Below, one piece after another: positions 43,916 to 52,928 of a stretch of DNA of 64,000 bases (the stretch's first letter is position 1; the number at the start of each line of letters is the position of its first letter). The DNA comes from Streptomyces sp. NRRL S-340 (GTDB taxonomy: Bacteria; Actinomycetota; Actinomycetes; Streptomycetales; Streptomycetaceae), in contig NZ_JOIY01000021.1 of assembly GCF_000720185.1 (NCBI RefSeq), forward strand, positions 58,945 to 122,944, given 5' to 3'. The position numbers and the translations under genes are program-made. A model generated the notes under the pieces. That model saw nothing but the letters and a program-made list of their open reading frames with translations, was not told the DNA's origin and ran no database searches.

Positions 43916-44496
43916 GGGTTCACCTCGAAGGCGCGGGTCCGCCGGATCCGGTCCGGGTCGCTCATGGCGGCCCGGATCTCCTCGTCGCGGCCGTGCTGCA
44001 CGAAGTGGTCGACCTTGACCTCGACGAACAGTGCGTCGGCGCGCACGGCGACCGGGCCGTCGGGGCCGCCGACGCGGCCGGTGGCCGTGGAGTAGATCTT
44101 CCGTCCGGCCACGGCCGTGACCTCGGCCTCCAGGTGGAGCGTCGTACCGACCGGGACGGGCCGCACGAAGTCGGTCTCCAGGCGCCCGGTGACCGCGATC
44201 GTCCGCAGCAGCCAGTTCAGCGAGCCGAGGGTCTCGTCCAGGGCGGTCGCGAGGACGCCGCCGTGCGCGAGGCCCGGCGCGCCCTGGTGGGCGGGCTGCA
44301 CGGTGAACTCGGCGGTGATGCGGACGCCCTCCCCGGCCCGCGCCTGCAGGTGCAGTCCGTGCGGCTGGTCGCCGCCGCACCCGAAACACCCGCCGTAGTG
44401 CGCGCCGAGGAGTTCCCCGGGCGCGGGGGCGTCGGGGTGCCGTACGGGCCGCCGGGCGTCGGCGGGAGGCTGAAGGGCTGCGGAACTACCACTCAC
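43912..44496 (-). CDS. PaaI-type hotdog-fold thioesterase
   Basis: This 194-residue protein has a 4HBT/PaaI hotdog fold with GLAHGGVLATALDETLG, the conserved HGG and catalytic acid, and GTTLHLEAEVTAV. An N-terminal GCFGCG pair precedes it. It probably hydrolyses acyl-CoA or a similar thioester. The GTG start at 44496 is chosen because upstream codons read as the complement of the DUF3093 gene. It is translationally coupled to dut. Confidence 0.82.
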   Translation of the reverse strand: MSGSSAALQPPADARRPVRHPDAPAPGELLGAHYGGCFGCGGDQPHGLHLQARAGEGVRITAEFTVQPAHQGAPGLAHGGVLATALDETLGSLNWLLRTIAVTGRLETDFVRPVPVGTTLHLEAEVTAVAGRKIYSTATGRVGGPDGPVAVRADALFVEVKVDHFVQHGRDEEIRAAMSDPDRIRRTRAFEVNP

Positions 44497-44553
44497 AGGC
44501 GCAGACCTTACCCGCGCGTCGGCGTCGTCCGGACACCGTGCCAAGCTGGATTC

Positions 44554-45033
44554 ATGCAGCTTCCCGCCCAGCCGTACGAAGAACGTCTCACCGCGCCCCG
44601 CTCCTGGTGGCTGATCAGCTTCCTGATCGGTGTCTCGTGCGCCCTGATCCTGTTCCCCTTCGGCACCCTGCCGATGCTCGGCGGCCTGGTCGGCGGCACG
44701 GCGGTCGCGGCCGTCGTGGCCAGCTCCTACGGTTCGGTCCGCATCCGGGTCGTGGGCGGCTCGCTGATCGCGGGCGAGGCGAAGGTGCCGGTCACCGCCC
44801 TGGGCGACGCGGAGGTCCTGGACGCGGAGGAGGCGCGCGCCTGGCGCACCCACAAGGCCGACACCCGGGCGTTCCTGCTGCTGCGCGCCTACATCCCCAC
44901 CGCGCTGCGCGTGCTGGTCACCGACCCGGAGGACCCGACGCCCTACCTGTACCTGTCCACGCGCGAGCCCGAGCGGCTGGCCGAGGCGCTGCGGGCGGCC
45001 CGGGCGGCGACTTCCCCGGGCACGGCCGCGTAG
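44554..45033 (+). CDS. DUF3093 membrane protein
   Basis: This 159-residue protein begins MQLPAQPYEERLTAPRSWW, then two adjacent membrane helices (LISFLIGVSCALILFPFG; LGGLVGGTAVAAVVAS). A soluble PH-like domain follows (VRIRVVGGSLIAGEAKVP; RVLVTDPEDPTPYLYLSTR). It is divergent from the thioesterase-dut unit, as is usual in Streptomyces. Function unknown. Confidence 0.87.
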   Translation: MQLPAQPYEERLTAPRSWWLISFLIGVSCALILFPFGTLPMLGGLVGGTAVAAVVASSYGSVRIRVVGGSLIAGEAKVPVTALGDAEVLDAEEARAWRTHKADTRAFLLLRAYIPTALRVLVTDPEDPTPYLYLSTREPERLAEALRAARAATSPGTAA

Positions 45034-45191
45034 GCCTCCGCGGACCCGGCCGGGGCCCGGCCGCGTGACCCCGGTGCCGGCATCGCCGGGCAGGGCCGCG
45101 TGACCTCCGTGCGTGCCCGCGCGGGGAACGGCCGCCCCGGACCCTGCGGGTGGGCGACGGGGTGTTCCGCGGGCCCCGAGCGGGACCGTCG

Positions 45192-46175
45192 TCAGTGCGG
45201 GGGCCGTCCGGGATCGCCGTCGCCGGAACCGGGTTTCCCGGGGGCTTCGTCCATCGGGAGCGGCGCCTTGGGGGTCTCCAGGGGCGGCAGGGCGGGCAGT
45301 TCGTCCCAGGGGACCTGGATCTTGCGCAGGTCGGAGCGGACGCGGGCCGCGAGTCTCCTGGTGTCGCGCCGGTTGACGACGGCGCCGACGGCCGCGCCCA
45401 CCAGGAAGGGCATGAGGTTCGGCAGGTCGCGGACCATGCGTTTCATGATCTGCTGGCGCAGCCGGCGCTTCATCTGGCCGCCGAGGGCGGAGTCGACGGT
45501 CGACGGCCTGGTCACGTCGATCCCGCGCTCCCCCGACCAGGAGGACAGGTACACGGTGCTGCGCGTTCTGAGGTGGCCCGGGGGCCGCACTCCGTAGACC
45601 TCGTGGAGTTCGGCGATCAGTTTGAGTTCGACCGCCGCGACGCCGGTGATCTCCGCGGCCAGTTCGGTGGGCATGGCGGGCGGTACGGGCAGCATGGCCG
45701 CCGCGCCGATCCCGGCGCCGATGGTGGACGTCCCGTGGGCGGCGCCCGCGACGAGTTTGTCCGCCAGCTCCTCGGGGCCCAGGCCCGGGAACTGCCGGCG
45801 GAGCGTGGCGAGGTCGCGCACCGGGATCCGGGGGGCGATGTCGATGATCCGGTCGGCCAGGTGGGACAGTGCCGCCCTGGCCCGGCTGCCGCTTCTGCGG
45901 ACGCCGTTCCTGGCGGCCTCGCCCGCCCGGTCGCGGATCACCGCGACGCGGCGCCTGGCGAGGGGCGCGGGCCGTGCCGCCGAGGCGGCAGGGTCACCAC
46001 GCCCTGACACCTGCGCGAGCGAGGCCGATCCCGTGGATGCTGTCGCATCTGTCCGGTCGGACGGACGGGATGGGCCTCGCTCGTGGTCACGCGCGCCGTG
46101 AGAGCCGTCGGACGGCTCCGGGTCCGCTTCCCCGCGGGAGAAGCGGCGCTTCCAGGGAGGGGTCGAGCCGGTCAC
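45192..46175 (-). CDS. Uncharacterised conserved actinobacterial protein
   Basis: This 327-residue protein has a long disordered, charged N-terminus (1-75) and an Ala/Gly-rich helical core (AAHGTSTIGAGIGAAAML; PAMPTELAAEITGVAAVELK). A basic helical segment with hydrophobic turn (MPFLVGAAVGAVVNRRDTRR) and a Pro-rich tail follow. The core somewhat resembles EcsC-like membrane-associated proteins. It starts 13 bases after the DUF4193 gene. Function unknown. Confidence 0.75.
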   Translation of the reverse strand: MTGSTPPWKRRFSRGEADPEPSDGSHGARDHERGPSRPSDRTDATASTGSASLAQVSGRGDPAASAARPAPLARRRVAVIRDRAGEAARNGVRRSGSRARAALSHLADRIIDIAPRIPVRDLATLRRQFPGLGPEELADKLVAGAAHGTSTIGAGIGAAAMLPVPPAMPTELAAEITGVAAVELKLIAELHEVYGVRPPGHLRTRSTVYLSSWSGERGIDVTRPSTVDSALGGQMKRRLRQQIMKRMVRDLPNLMPFLVGAAVGAVVNRRDTRRLAARVRSDLRKIQVPWDELPALPPLETPKAPLPMDEAPGKPGSGDGDPGRPPH

Positions 46176-46188
46176 GGCCGACCCTGCC

Positions 46189-46485
46189 TCAGTCGCAGTC
46201 GCGGCAGATCGGCTGACCGTTCTTCTCGCGGGCCAGCTGACTGCGGTGGTGCACCAGGAAGCAGCTCATGCAGGTGAACTCGTCCTGCTGCTTGGGCAGC
46301 ACCCGGACGGCCAGCTCCTCATTGGAGAGGTCCGCTCCGGGAAGCTCCAGGCCTTCGGCGGCCTCGAACTCGTCGACGTCCACAGCGGAGGTCGACTTGT
46401 CGTTCCGCCTGGCCTTCAGCTCTTCAAGGCTGTCCGAGTCGACGTCGTCGTCGGTCTTGCGTGGAGTGTCGTAATCGGTTGCCAT
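46189..46485 (-). CDS. DUF4193 zinc-ribbon protein
   Basis: This 98-residue acidic protein has two CxxC pairs, CMSC and CRDC, near the C-terminus, forming a probable zinc ribbon after the segment VRVLPKQQDEFTC. It matches the widely conserved actinobacterial DUF4193 family, encoded beside cutRS in Streptomyces. Role unknown; an RNA polymerase- or nucleic acid-binding partner is possible. Confidence 0.9.
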   Translation of the reverse strand: MATDYDTPRKTDDDVDSDSLEELKARRNDKSTSAVDVDEFEAAEGLELPGADLSNEELAVRVLPKQQDEFTCMSCFLVHHRSQLAREKNGQPICRDCD

Positions 46486-46880
46486 GTCGCTCTCCCCCTC
46501 TGGGTGTCTGCGGGTGTCTCCAGCGCACGTAACGCGTGAGAGGCCGGACTTGTGCCCGACCCGAGGCGGAGATTTTGCCTCACATCAAGGTCTGTTACTC
46601 AATCGACACCCAACCGCACTCCTCAAGAGTGATCGGCTTGGATGGCGATGGGGACCGTACACGGTTCGAATGGTGCACTTCAAAGCGGTCTCACCGTGTA
46701 CTTCCCGTGATCAGGACCCCTGAAAACCCGGATTTTTCCGACTTTTCGCCGCCCTCCATGATCACAGACCGTAGACGGCCGGAAATCAGTCCATGTGATC
46801 GATCACACAGGAAGAGGTTGGTAAGGGGCCCCGAAAATTCCGCGTAGAGCGAACACCCTCATGGTGTTGCCGCCATGGTC
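46486..46880. promoter_or_regulatory. Intergenic region upstream of DUF4193 with a 14-bp palindrome
   Basis: This 395-base gap between cutS and the DUF4193 gene holds that gene's promoter. A perfect palindrome TGTGATCGATCACA lies at 46794-46807, about 310 bases upstream of the DUF4193 start and 75 bases after the cutS stop. It may be a regulator site or end the cutRS transcript weakly. No gene found in the gap. Confidence 0.4.
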
Positions 46881-48113
46881 TCAGACGGGCAGGGTGACCC
46901 GCATCACGAGCCCTCCCCCCTCGCGGGGCTGGGCCGCGATGTGCCCGCCGTGCGCCCGCGCCACGGAACGCACGATGGACAGCCCGAGGCCGACACCCTT
47001 GTCGCTGCCGGTGCGCTCGGTACGCAGCCGCCGGAAGGGCTCGAAGAGGTTGTCCACCTCGTACGCCGGGACGACGGGGCCCGTGTTCGTGACGACCAGG
47101 ACCGCCTGCCCGTGCCCGACGTCCGTGGTGACCTCCACCCACCCGTCCTCCGGGATGTTGTAACGCACCGCGTTCTGCACCAGGTTCAGGGCGATCCGCT
47201 CCAGCAGCACGCCGTTGCCCTGGACGACGGCGGGCTTGCGCTCGCCGCGGATCCGCACGCCCTTGGCCTCCGCTTCCCCGTGCACCTGGTCGATCGCCTG
47301 GGAGGCGACCTCGGCCAGGTCCACCGGCTTGCGCTCGACGATCTGGTTGTCGCTGCGGGCGAGCAGCAGCAGGCCCTCCACCAGCTGCTCGCTGCGCTCG
47401 TTGGTGGCCAGCAGGGTCTTGCCGAGCTGCTGCAGCTCCACGGGCGCCTGCGGGTCGGACAGGTGCACCTCCAGCAGCGTGCGGTTGATCGCCAGCGGGG
47501 TGCGCAGTTCGTGCGAGGCGTTGCCCACGAAGCGCTGCTGGGCGGTGAAGGCCCGCTGCAGCCGCTCCAGCATGTCGTCGAAGGTGTCCGCCAGTTCCTT
47601 CAGCTCGTCGTCCGGCCCGTCCAGCTCGATCCGCCGGGACAGGTCGGAGCCGGCCACCGCGCGGGCGGTGCGGGTGATCCGGCCCAGCGGCGCCAGGACC
47701 CGGCCGGCCATCGCGTAGCCGAAGGCGAAGGCGATGACGGCCAGACCGAGCAGGGCGAGCAGCGAGCGGCTGAGCAGGTCGTCCAGAGCGTGCTGGCGCT
47801 GCTGGTTCGCACACTCGTTCATGGCGTGGTTCAGCTCGTCCGCCGTCGTCGGGTTCGGGAAGTTGCAGGTCTGACTGGAGACCTGACCCGAGACGATCTT
47901 GAACGGCAGTTCACTGCCGACGTTCAACGCGTTGGCCGCGAGCAGGTAGATGATCGACAGCAGCAGGATGCCGGCGATCAGGAACATGCCGCCGTACAGC
48001 AGGGTGAGCCGTATCCGGATGGTCGGGCGCAGCCACGGGAAGGGCGGTTCCGGCCTGCGCGGGTCCCAGGTGGGCTTCGGGGGCGCCTCGGGCGGCGCGG
48101 GTGACGCTGCCAC
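46881..48113 (-). CDS. cutS: Sensor histidine kinase CutS
   Basis: This 410-residue kinase has two membrane helices (about residues 38-60 and 115-137) around an extracellular loop with Cys83 and Cys101. HAMP, HisKA with His201 in NASHELRTPLA and HATPase_c (NLVQNAVRYN; GVGLGLSI) follow. The Streptomyces CutRS system responds to protein secretion stress, and the loop cysteine pair is thought to report disulfide state. It lies 6 bases after cutR in the same operon. Identity rests on domain layout, the loop cysteines and the neighbouring DUF4193, phosphatase and ferrochelatase genes. Confidence 0.88.
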   Translation of the reverse strand: MAASPAPPEAPPKPTWDPRRPEPPFPWLRPTIRIRLTLLYGGMFLIAGILLLSIIYLLAANALNVGSELPFKIVSGQVSSQTCNFPNPTTADELNHAMNECANQQRQHALDDLLSRSLLALLGLAVIAFAFGYAMAGRVLAPLGRITRTARAVAGSDLSRRIELDGPDDELKELADTFDDMLERLQRAFTAQQRFVGNASHELRTPLAINRTLLEVHLSDPQAPVELQQLGKTLLATNERSEQLVEGLLLLARSDNQIVERKPVDLAEVASQAIDQVHGEAEAKGVRIRGERKPAVVQGNGVLLERIALNLVQNAVRYNIPEDGWVEVTTDVGHGQAVLVVTNTGPVVPAYEVDNLFEPFRRLRTERTGSDKGVGLGLSIVRSVARAHGGHIAAQPREGGGLVMRVTLPV

Positions 48114-48119
48114 GGCCGA

Positions 48120-48773
48120 TCAGATCCGGTAGCCGGAGCCGGGCACGGTGACGATCACCGGGGGCTCGCCCAGCTTGCGGCGCAAGGTCATCACGGTGAC
48201 GCGCACCACGTTGGTGAACGGGTCGGTGTTCTCGTCCCAGGCCTTCTCCAGGAGCTGCTCGGCCGAGACCACCGCGCCCTCGCTGCGCATGAGGACCTCC
48301 AGGACGGCGAACTCCTTGGGGGCCAGCTGGACCTCCCGGCCGTCGCGGAAGACCTCGCGGCGGTTGGGGTCGAGCTTGATCCCGGCGCGCTCCAGGACCG
48401 GCGGCAGGGGCACGCTGGTGCGCCGGCCGAGGGCACGCACGCGTGCCGTCAGCTCGCTGAACGCGAAGGGCTTGGGCAGATAGTCGTCGGCGCCGATCTC
48501 CAGGCCCTCCACCCGGTCGCTGACGTCACCGGAGGCGGTGAGCATCAGCACGCGGGTGGGCATGCCCAGCTCGACGATCTTGCGGCAGACGTCGTCGCCG
48601 TGCACGAGCGGGAGGTCGCGGTCGAGGACGACCACGTCGTAGTCGTTGACGCCGATGCGTTCCAGGGCGGCCGCACCGTCGTACACGACGTCGACGGCCA
48701 TGGCCTCCCGGCGCAGTCCGGTGGCCACCGCATCGGCGAGCAGCTGCTCGTCCTCGACGACGAGTACGCGCAC
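48120..48773 (-). CDS. cutR: Response regulator CutR
   Basis: This 217-residue OmpR-type regulator, the known CutR length, starts at GTG 48773 (VRVLVVEDEQLLADAVA). It has the phospho-Asp in VVVLDRDLPLVHG, Lys in YLPKPFAF and a C-terminal winged helix (LAPKEFAVLEVLMRS; RVTVMTLRRKL). It is first in the cutRS operon. The 439-base gap to the divergent small gene at 49213 should contain its promoter. Confidence 0.9.
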   Translation of the reverse strand: MRVLVVEDEQLLADAVATGLRREAMAVDVVYDGAAALERIGVNDYDVVVLDRDLPLVHGDDVCRKIVELGMPTRVLMLTASGDVSDRVEGLEIGADDYLPKPFAFSELTARVRALGRRTSVPLPPVLERAGIKLDPNRREVFRDGREVQLAPKEFAVLEVLMRSEGAVVSAEQLLEKAWDENTDPFTNVVRVTVMTLRRKLGEPPVIVTVPGSGYRI

Positions 48774-49038
48774 GTCGCTTGTCCTTCCTGTGTCCGCCCG
48801 CGCGGCGCCGCCAGGGCGCACGCGGGCAGGGATCTTCGTGGGTGTGTTGCCTCCATCCTGCCCTTTTCGGCCATAAGTCGGCTGTAAGCCGGGGAAGCGG
48901 GGACCGTGAGCGGCGTGTGGGAAGCGGGTGCGCGGGGCAGGCGGCGGACGGGAATGCGGAACTTTCTCGGGCGGTTGAGGTTTCCGGCACCGGGAGCTGG
49001 GGGAGGACGGCTTTACACCCCGCGATCACGCTCTGCAT

Positions 49039-49060
49039 GTACCGCACCACCATGCGGTAC
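49039..49060. promoter_or_regulatory. Inverted repeat in the cutR upstream gap
   Basis: Arms GTACCGCA and TGCGGTAC with a 6-base centre lie 150 bases upstream of the small gene at 49213 and 265 bases upstream of cutR. This fits an operator or small hairpin. The remaining gap (48774-49212) shows no gene. Confidence 0.35.
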
Positions 49061-49212
49061 GTCGCGATCCGCTTCCGCAGAGTGGGCGTGGGTGTCCGGC
49101 ACCGTCGCCGCCCGGCAGGGCAGCGCTGGGCACCTGATGGAGACGTGATCGCCCCTTCCCGACGGCACACCCCCGTGCCACCGACCCACGACCCAGGACG
49201 AGGGGGCGCAGC

Positions 49213-49386
49213 ATGGACGCATTCACCGCAGGACTTCTGCAGCGCATAAAGGCGACCGAGTCCGACCTGACGCGGGCTCGTGACGAGGGCGACGACTTCC
49301 TCGTCGAGGTGGAGCTGGCCGAACTCGACGACCTGCGCCGCCTCGCCGCCGAACACGGTGTGGAGGTCGCCGTGTCCGGCGTCTGA
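49213..49386 (+). CDS. 57-residue conserved-type helical protein
   Basis: The ATG at 49213 follows AGGGGG and encodes MDAFTAGLLQRIKATESDL, a helical acidic middle (RDEGDDFLVEVELAELDDL) and a short strand end EVAVSGV. Codon use is typical of the core, and a strong hairpin follows 17 bases after the stop, so it is very probably a real gene. No function known. Confidence 0.75.
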   Translation: MDAFTAGLLQRIKATESDLTRARDEGDDFLVEVELAELDDLRRLAAEHGVEVAVSGV

Positions 49387-49402
49387 TCAGCCTGCACGCG
49401 TG

Positions 49403-49437
49403 ACGGGGCCCCGGCGAATCCAGCGCCGGGGCCCCGT
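49403..49437. terminator. Bidirectional hairpin between convergent genes
   Basis: Fourteen-base perfect arms ACGGGGCCCCGGCG and CGCCGGGGCCCCGT flank a 7-base loop. It serves the small plus-strand gene and the minus-strand phosphatase gene. Confidence 0.85.
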
Positions 49438-49513
49438 TCGCGTCGTTGTGCTCGTTCGCCTTCGAGGCGCTCGAGCCGCTGCCGGGGCGGGCGCCCCGCA
49501 GGCGGCCGAGCCG

Positions 49514-50335
49514 TCACGTCCCGTCGTGCCAGGCGCCGAAGTCCTCCAGGAGGCGCTGGAGGGGCTCGAAGACGCCGGGGGTGGCGGCGATCGTCAGCTC
49601 GCGGGAGACGCGCTCCTGGGGGCGGCCACCGGTCAGCGCGCCCGCCTCCCGGGCGATCAGGTCACCGGCCGCGTAGTCCCAGGGGTTCAGACCCCGCTCG
49701 TAGAAGCCGTCGAGGCGGCCCGCGGCCACGTCGCACAGGTCGATCGCGGCCGAGCCGCCGCGCCGGATGTCGCGGACGAGCGGGATCAGCCGCGCGGCGA
49801 CCTCAGCCTGGTGGGCGCGGACGTCGGCGACGTAGTTGAAGCCGGTGGAGACCAGTGCCTGGTCCAGCGGGGCGTCCGCGCGGCAGGCCAGTTTGCGCTC
49901 ACCGGCCCAGGCACCGGAGGCCCAGGCGCCCCGGCCGCGCACCGCGCGGAAGGTCTCCCCGCGCATCGGCGCGGCCACGACCCCCACCACGGTCTCGCCG
50001 TCCTGCTCCGCCGCGATGGAGACGGCCCAGCTGGGCAGCCCGTAGAGGTAGTTCACGGTGCCGTCGAGCGGGTCGACGACCCAGCGGATGCCGCTGGTGC
50101 CCTCGACGGCGGCGCCCTCCTCGCCGAGGAAGCCGTCGTCGGGGCGCCGGTCGGCGATCAGGCCGGTGATCAGTTTCTCGGCCGCGATGTCCATCTCGGT
50201 GACGACGTCGACCGGGCTCGACTTGGTGGCGGCCACCCCGAGGTCGGCCGGGCGGCCGTCCCGGAGCAGGTCACAGGCGCGGGCGGCGGCCTGGAAGGCG
50301 AGCTGGAGCAGTTCCGTGTGCAGGGCGTCGGTCAC
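49514..50335 (-). CDS. Inositol monophosphatase family protein
   Basis: This 273-residue magnesium-dependent sugar phosphatase has the metal-binding motifs GEEG, DPLDGTVNY and NPWDYAAGDLIAREAG. It hydrolyses inositol phosphate or related substrates (histidinol phosphate, fructose bisphosphate or NADP phosphatases share the fold, so substrate is open). It starts 9 bases after the ferrochelatase stop, suggesting one transcript. Confidence 0.9.
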   Translation of the reverse strand: MTDALHTELLQLAFQAAARACDLLRDGRPADLGVAATKSSPVDVVTEMDIAAEKLITGLIADRRPDDGFLGEEGAAVEGTSGIRWVVDPLDGTVNYLYGLPSWAVSIAAEQDGETVVGVVAAPMRGETFRAVRGRGAWASGAWAGERKLACRADAPLDQALVSTGFNYVADVRAHQAEVAARLIPLVRDIRRGGSAAIDLCDVAAGRLDGFYERGLNPWDYAAGDLIAREAGALTGGRPQERVSRELTIAATPGVFEPLQRLLEDFGAWHDGT

Positions 50336-50344
50336 GGTGGTTCC

Positions 50345-51472
50345 TCACGCGTAGGGGCTGTCGGCGCCCGCGGCGGCGGGACGCGGGGCGCGGGCCGGGC
50401 AACAGCCCACCGGGCAGAGGTCGTGGCTCGCGCCGAGCGCGCCGAGGGCACAGGGCGTGACCTGCCGCCCGCTCTCGGTGGCGGCACGTTCCAGGACCAG
50501 GTCGCGCACGGCGGCGGCGAAGCGGGGGTCGGCACCGACGGTGGCCGAGCGGCGCACCGGCAGGCCCAGTTCCCCGGCCTTGGCCGTGGCCTCCGTGTCG
50601 AGGTCGTAGAGGACCTCCATGTGGTCGGAGACGAAGCCGATGGGTGCCATGACGACGGCGGGGACCCCGGCCGCGTGCCGCTCCTCCAGGTGGTCGCAGA
50701 TGTCGGGCTCCAGCCACGGGATGCGCGGGGCGCCGGAGCGCGACTGGTAGACGAGCTGCCAGGGGTGGTCGACGCCGGTGCGTTCGCGGACCGCGCCGGC
50801 GATCAGCCGCGCCACGTCCAGGTGCTCGCGGACGTACGCCCCGCCGTCGCCGTGCTCCCCGGCCGGGCCGGAGGTGTCGGCGGCCGAGGTGGGGATGGAG
50901 TGGGTGGTGAAGGCGATGTGGGCGCCGTCGCGGACGTCGTCGGGAAGGCCGGCCAGGGACTCGATCACGCCGTCGATCATGGGTTCGACGAAGCCGGGGT
51001 GGTTGAAGTAGTGCCGCAGCTTGTCGACCCTCGGCAGCTCCAGACCCTCGGCCTCCAGGGCCGCCAGGGATTCGGCGAGGTTCTCCCGGTACTGGCGGCA
51101 GCCCGAGTAGGAGGCGTACGCGCTGGTGGCGAGGACGAGGATGCGGCGGCGGCCGTCGCGGACCATGTCCCGCAGGGTGTCGGTCAGGTAGGGCGCCCAG
51201 TTGCGGTTGCCCCAGTAGACCGGCAGGTCCAGGCCGTGCTCGGCGAAGTCCTTGCGCAGGGCGTCCAGCAGGGCGCGGTTCTGGGCGTTGATGGGGCTGA
51301 CCCCGCCGAAGAGGAAGTAGTGCTGCCCGACTTCCTTCAGGCGTTCGGTGGGGATGCCGCGCCCGCGCGTCACGTTCTCCAGGAACGGGACCACGTCGTC
51401 CGGCCCCTCCGGGCCGCCGAAGGAGAGCAGGAGCAGGGCGTCGTACGGAGTGGCATCGAGCGCGTCTGACAT
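50345..51472 (-). CDS. hemH: Ferrochelatase (coproporphyrin type)
   Basis: This 375-residue enzyme inserts ferrous iron into the porphyrin in haem synthesis; actinobacteria use coproporphyrin III. It shows [14 protein letters not shown] near the N-terminus, the metal-handling His in [10 protein letters not shown] and the family block [14 protein letters not shown]. The C-terminal cysteines ([13 protein letters not shown], then CC) are those that hold a 2Fe-2S cluster in actinobacterial ferrochelatases. ATG 51472 agrees with family starts; the open frame further upstream is not coding-like. Confidence 0.92.
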   Translation of the reverse strand: MSDALDATPYDALLLLSFGGPEGPDDVVPFLENVTRGRGIPTERLKEVGQHYFLFGGVSPINAQNRALLDALRKDFAEHGLDLPVYWGNRNWAPYLTDTLRDMVRDGRRRILVLATSAYASYSGCRQYRENLAESLAALEAEGLELPRVDKLRHYFNHPGFVEPMIDGVIESLAGLPDDVRDGAHIAFTTHSIPTSAADTSGPAGEHGDGGAYVREHLDVARLIAGAVRERTGVDHPWQLVYQSRSGAPRIPWLEPDICDHLEERHAAGVPAVVMAPIGFVSDHMEVLYDLDTEATAKAGELGLPVRRSATVGADPRFAAAVRDLVLERAATESGRQVTPCALGALGASHDLCPVGCCPARAPRPAAAGADSPYA

Positions 51473-51689
51473 GTCTCGATCCTGCCACCCTGCACCGACG
51501 GCCGGACCCCCGACCCGCACGACCGCGACCCCCGGCCCGCACGACCCTGCGCCCCCGGCCCGCGGGACCGACGCACCCCTGCCCGTGGGGCCGGTGCGCC
51601 GCCGGCCGCATATCCGGATGCGGCGGGGGCCGGCCGGGCCGTAAGCTGTATCAGCTTCTTTCACGCCTTACCGGATCCCCGGAGACCCT

Positions 51690-52928
51690 GTGCCCAGCCC
51701 GTACCGCGCCCTGTTCGCCGCTCCCGGCTCCAAGGGCTTCTCCGCCGCGGGTTTCCTCGGCCGGATGCCGCTGTCGATGATGGGCATCGGCGTGGTCACG
51801 ATGATCTCCCAGCTCACCGGCCGCTACGGGCTCGCGGGCGCGCTGTCGGCCACCATCGCACTGGCCGCAGCGGCGATCGGACCGCAGATATCCCGCCTGG
51901 TCGACCGGCACGGGCAGAGCCGGGTGCTGCGCCCGGCGACCCTCGTCTCGCTGGCGGCGGCGGCCGGGCTGCTGCTGGCCGCGTACTTCCGCTGGCCGGA
52001 CTGGGTGCTGTTCGTGTGCGCGGCCGGGATCGGTTCGGTGCCGTCGCTGGGGGCGATGGTCCGCGCGCGCTGGGCGGCGCTGTACCGGGGCACCCCGCAA
52101 CTGCACACCGCCTACTCGTTCGAGTCGGTGGTGGACGAGGTCTGCTTCATCTTCGGACCGATCGTCTCCATCGGGCTCTCGACGGCCTGGTTCCCCGAGG
52201 CGGGGCCGCTGCTGGCCGCCTGCTTCCTGGCGGTGGGCGTCTTCTGGCTCACCTCCCAGCGGGCCACCGAACCCGAGCCGCACCCGCGCGAGCAGCACGG
52301 CGGCGGCTCGGCGCTGCGCGCCCGCGGGCTCCAGGTGCTGGTGGCCACCTTCGTGGCGACCGGGTCGATCTTCGGGGCGGTGGACGTGGTCACCGTGGCC
52401 TTCGCCGACGAGCGGGGGCACAAGGGCGCCGCCAGTGTCGTGCTCGCGCTGTACGCGGCGGGTTCGTGCACGGCGGGCGTGCTGTTCGGCCTGCTGCGGC
52501 CGTCGGGAGCGCCCGCCCGCCGCTGGCTCCTGGGCGTCTGCACGATGGCCGTGAGTATGATCCCCCTCCTACTGGTCGGAAACCTGCCGTTTCTGGCCGT
52601 GGCGCTGTTCGTTGCGGGCCTGTCGGTCGCTCCCACGATGATCACGACGATGGCCCTCGTCGAAGAGCACGTACCGCGCGCGCACCTGACCGAGGGCATG
52701 ACCTGGGTGAGTACCGGGCTGGCGGTGGGAGTGGCGCTGGGTTCGTCGGTGGCCGGCTGGGTGATCGACGCGGCCGGCGCGCGCTCCGGGTACGGGGTCC
52801 CGGCGGTGTCCGGGGCCGTCGCGGTCGCGGTCGGTTTCCTCGGGTACCGCCGGCTCAGCAGGCCGGCTCCGGGTCGGGGAGGCTCCGTTGGGCAGCACGG
52901 CGAGCGCGAAGAACGGCATATGGCGTAA
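51690..52928 (+). CDS. Major facilitator superfamily transporter
   Basis: This 412-residue protein has about 12 hydrophobic helices in two halves. It begins VPSPYRALFAAPGSKGFS, with the conserved loop ISRLVDRHGQSRVLRP between helices 2 and 3. It resembles actinobacterial multidrug-type exporters encoded beside ferrochelatase. GTG start with GGAG upstream. It overlaps the next gene by 41 bases. Substrate unknown. Confidence 0.85.
   Translation: MPSPYRALFAAPGSKGFSAAGFLGRMPLSMMGIGVVTMISQLTGRYGLAGALSATIALAAAAIGPQISRLVDRHGQSRVLRPATLVSLAAAAGLLLAAYFRWPDWVLFVCAAGIGSVPSLGAMVRARWAALYRGTPQLHTAYSFESVVDEVCFIFGPIVSIGLSTAWFPEAGPLLAACFLAVGVFWLTSQRATEPEPHPREQHGGGSALRARGLQVLVATFVATGSIFGAVDVVTVAFADERGHKGAASVVLALYAAGSCTAGVLFGLLRPSGAPARRWLLGVCTMAVSMIPLLLVGNLPFLAVALFVAGLSVAPTMITTMALVEEHVPRAHLTEGMTWVSTGLAVGVALGSSVAGWVIDAAGARSGYGVPAVSGAVAVAVGFLGYRRLSRPAPGRGGSVGQHGEREERHMA

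Noticed and set aside
46794..46807. CRP-type site TGTGATCGATCACA
   Set aside because: Half-site spacing is four bases rather than the six of the CRP consensus, and its position is far from the next start codon. Kept only as a palindrome.
49280..51469. 729-residue plus-strand open frame
   Set aside because: It is the Val/Gly/Arg-rich antisense shadow of the inositol phosphatase and ferrochelatase genes.
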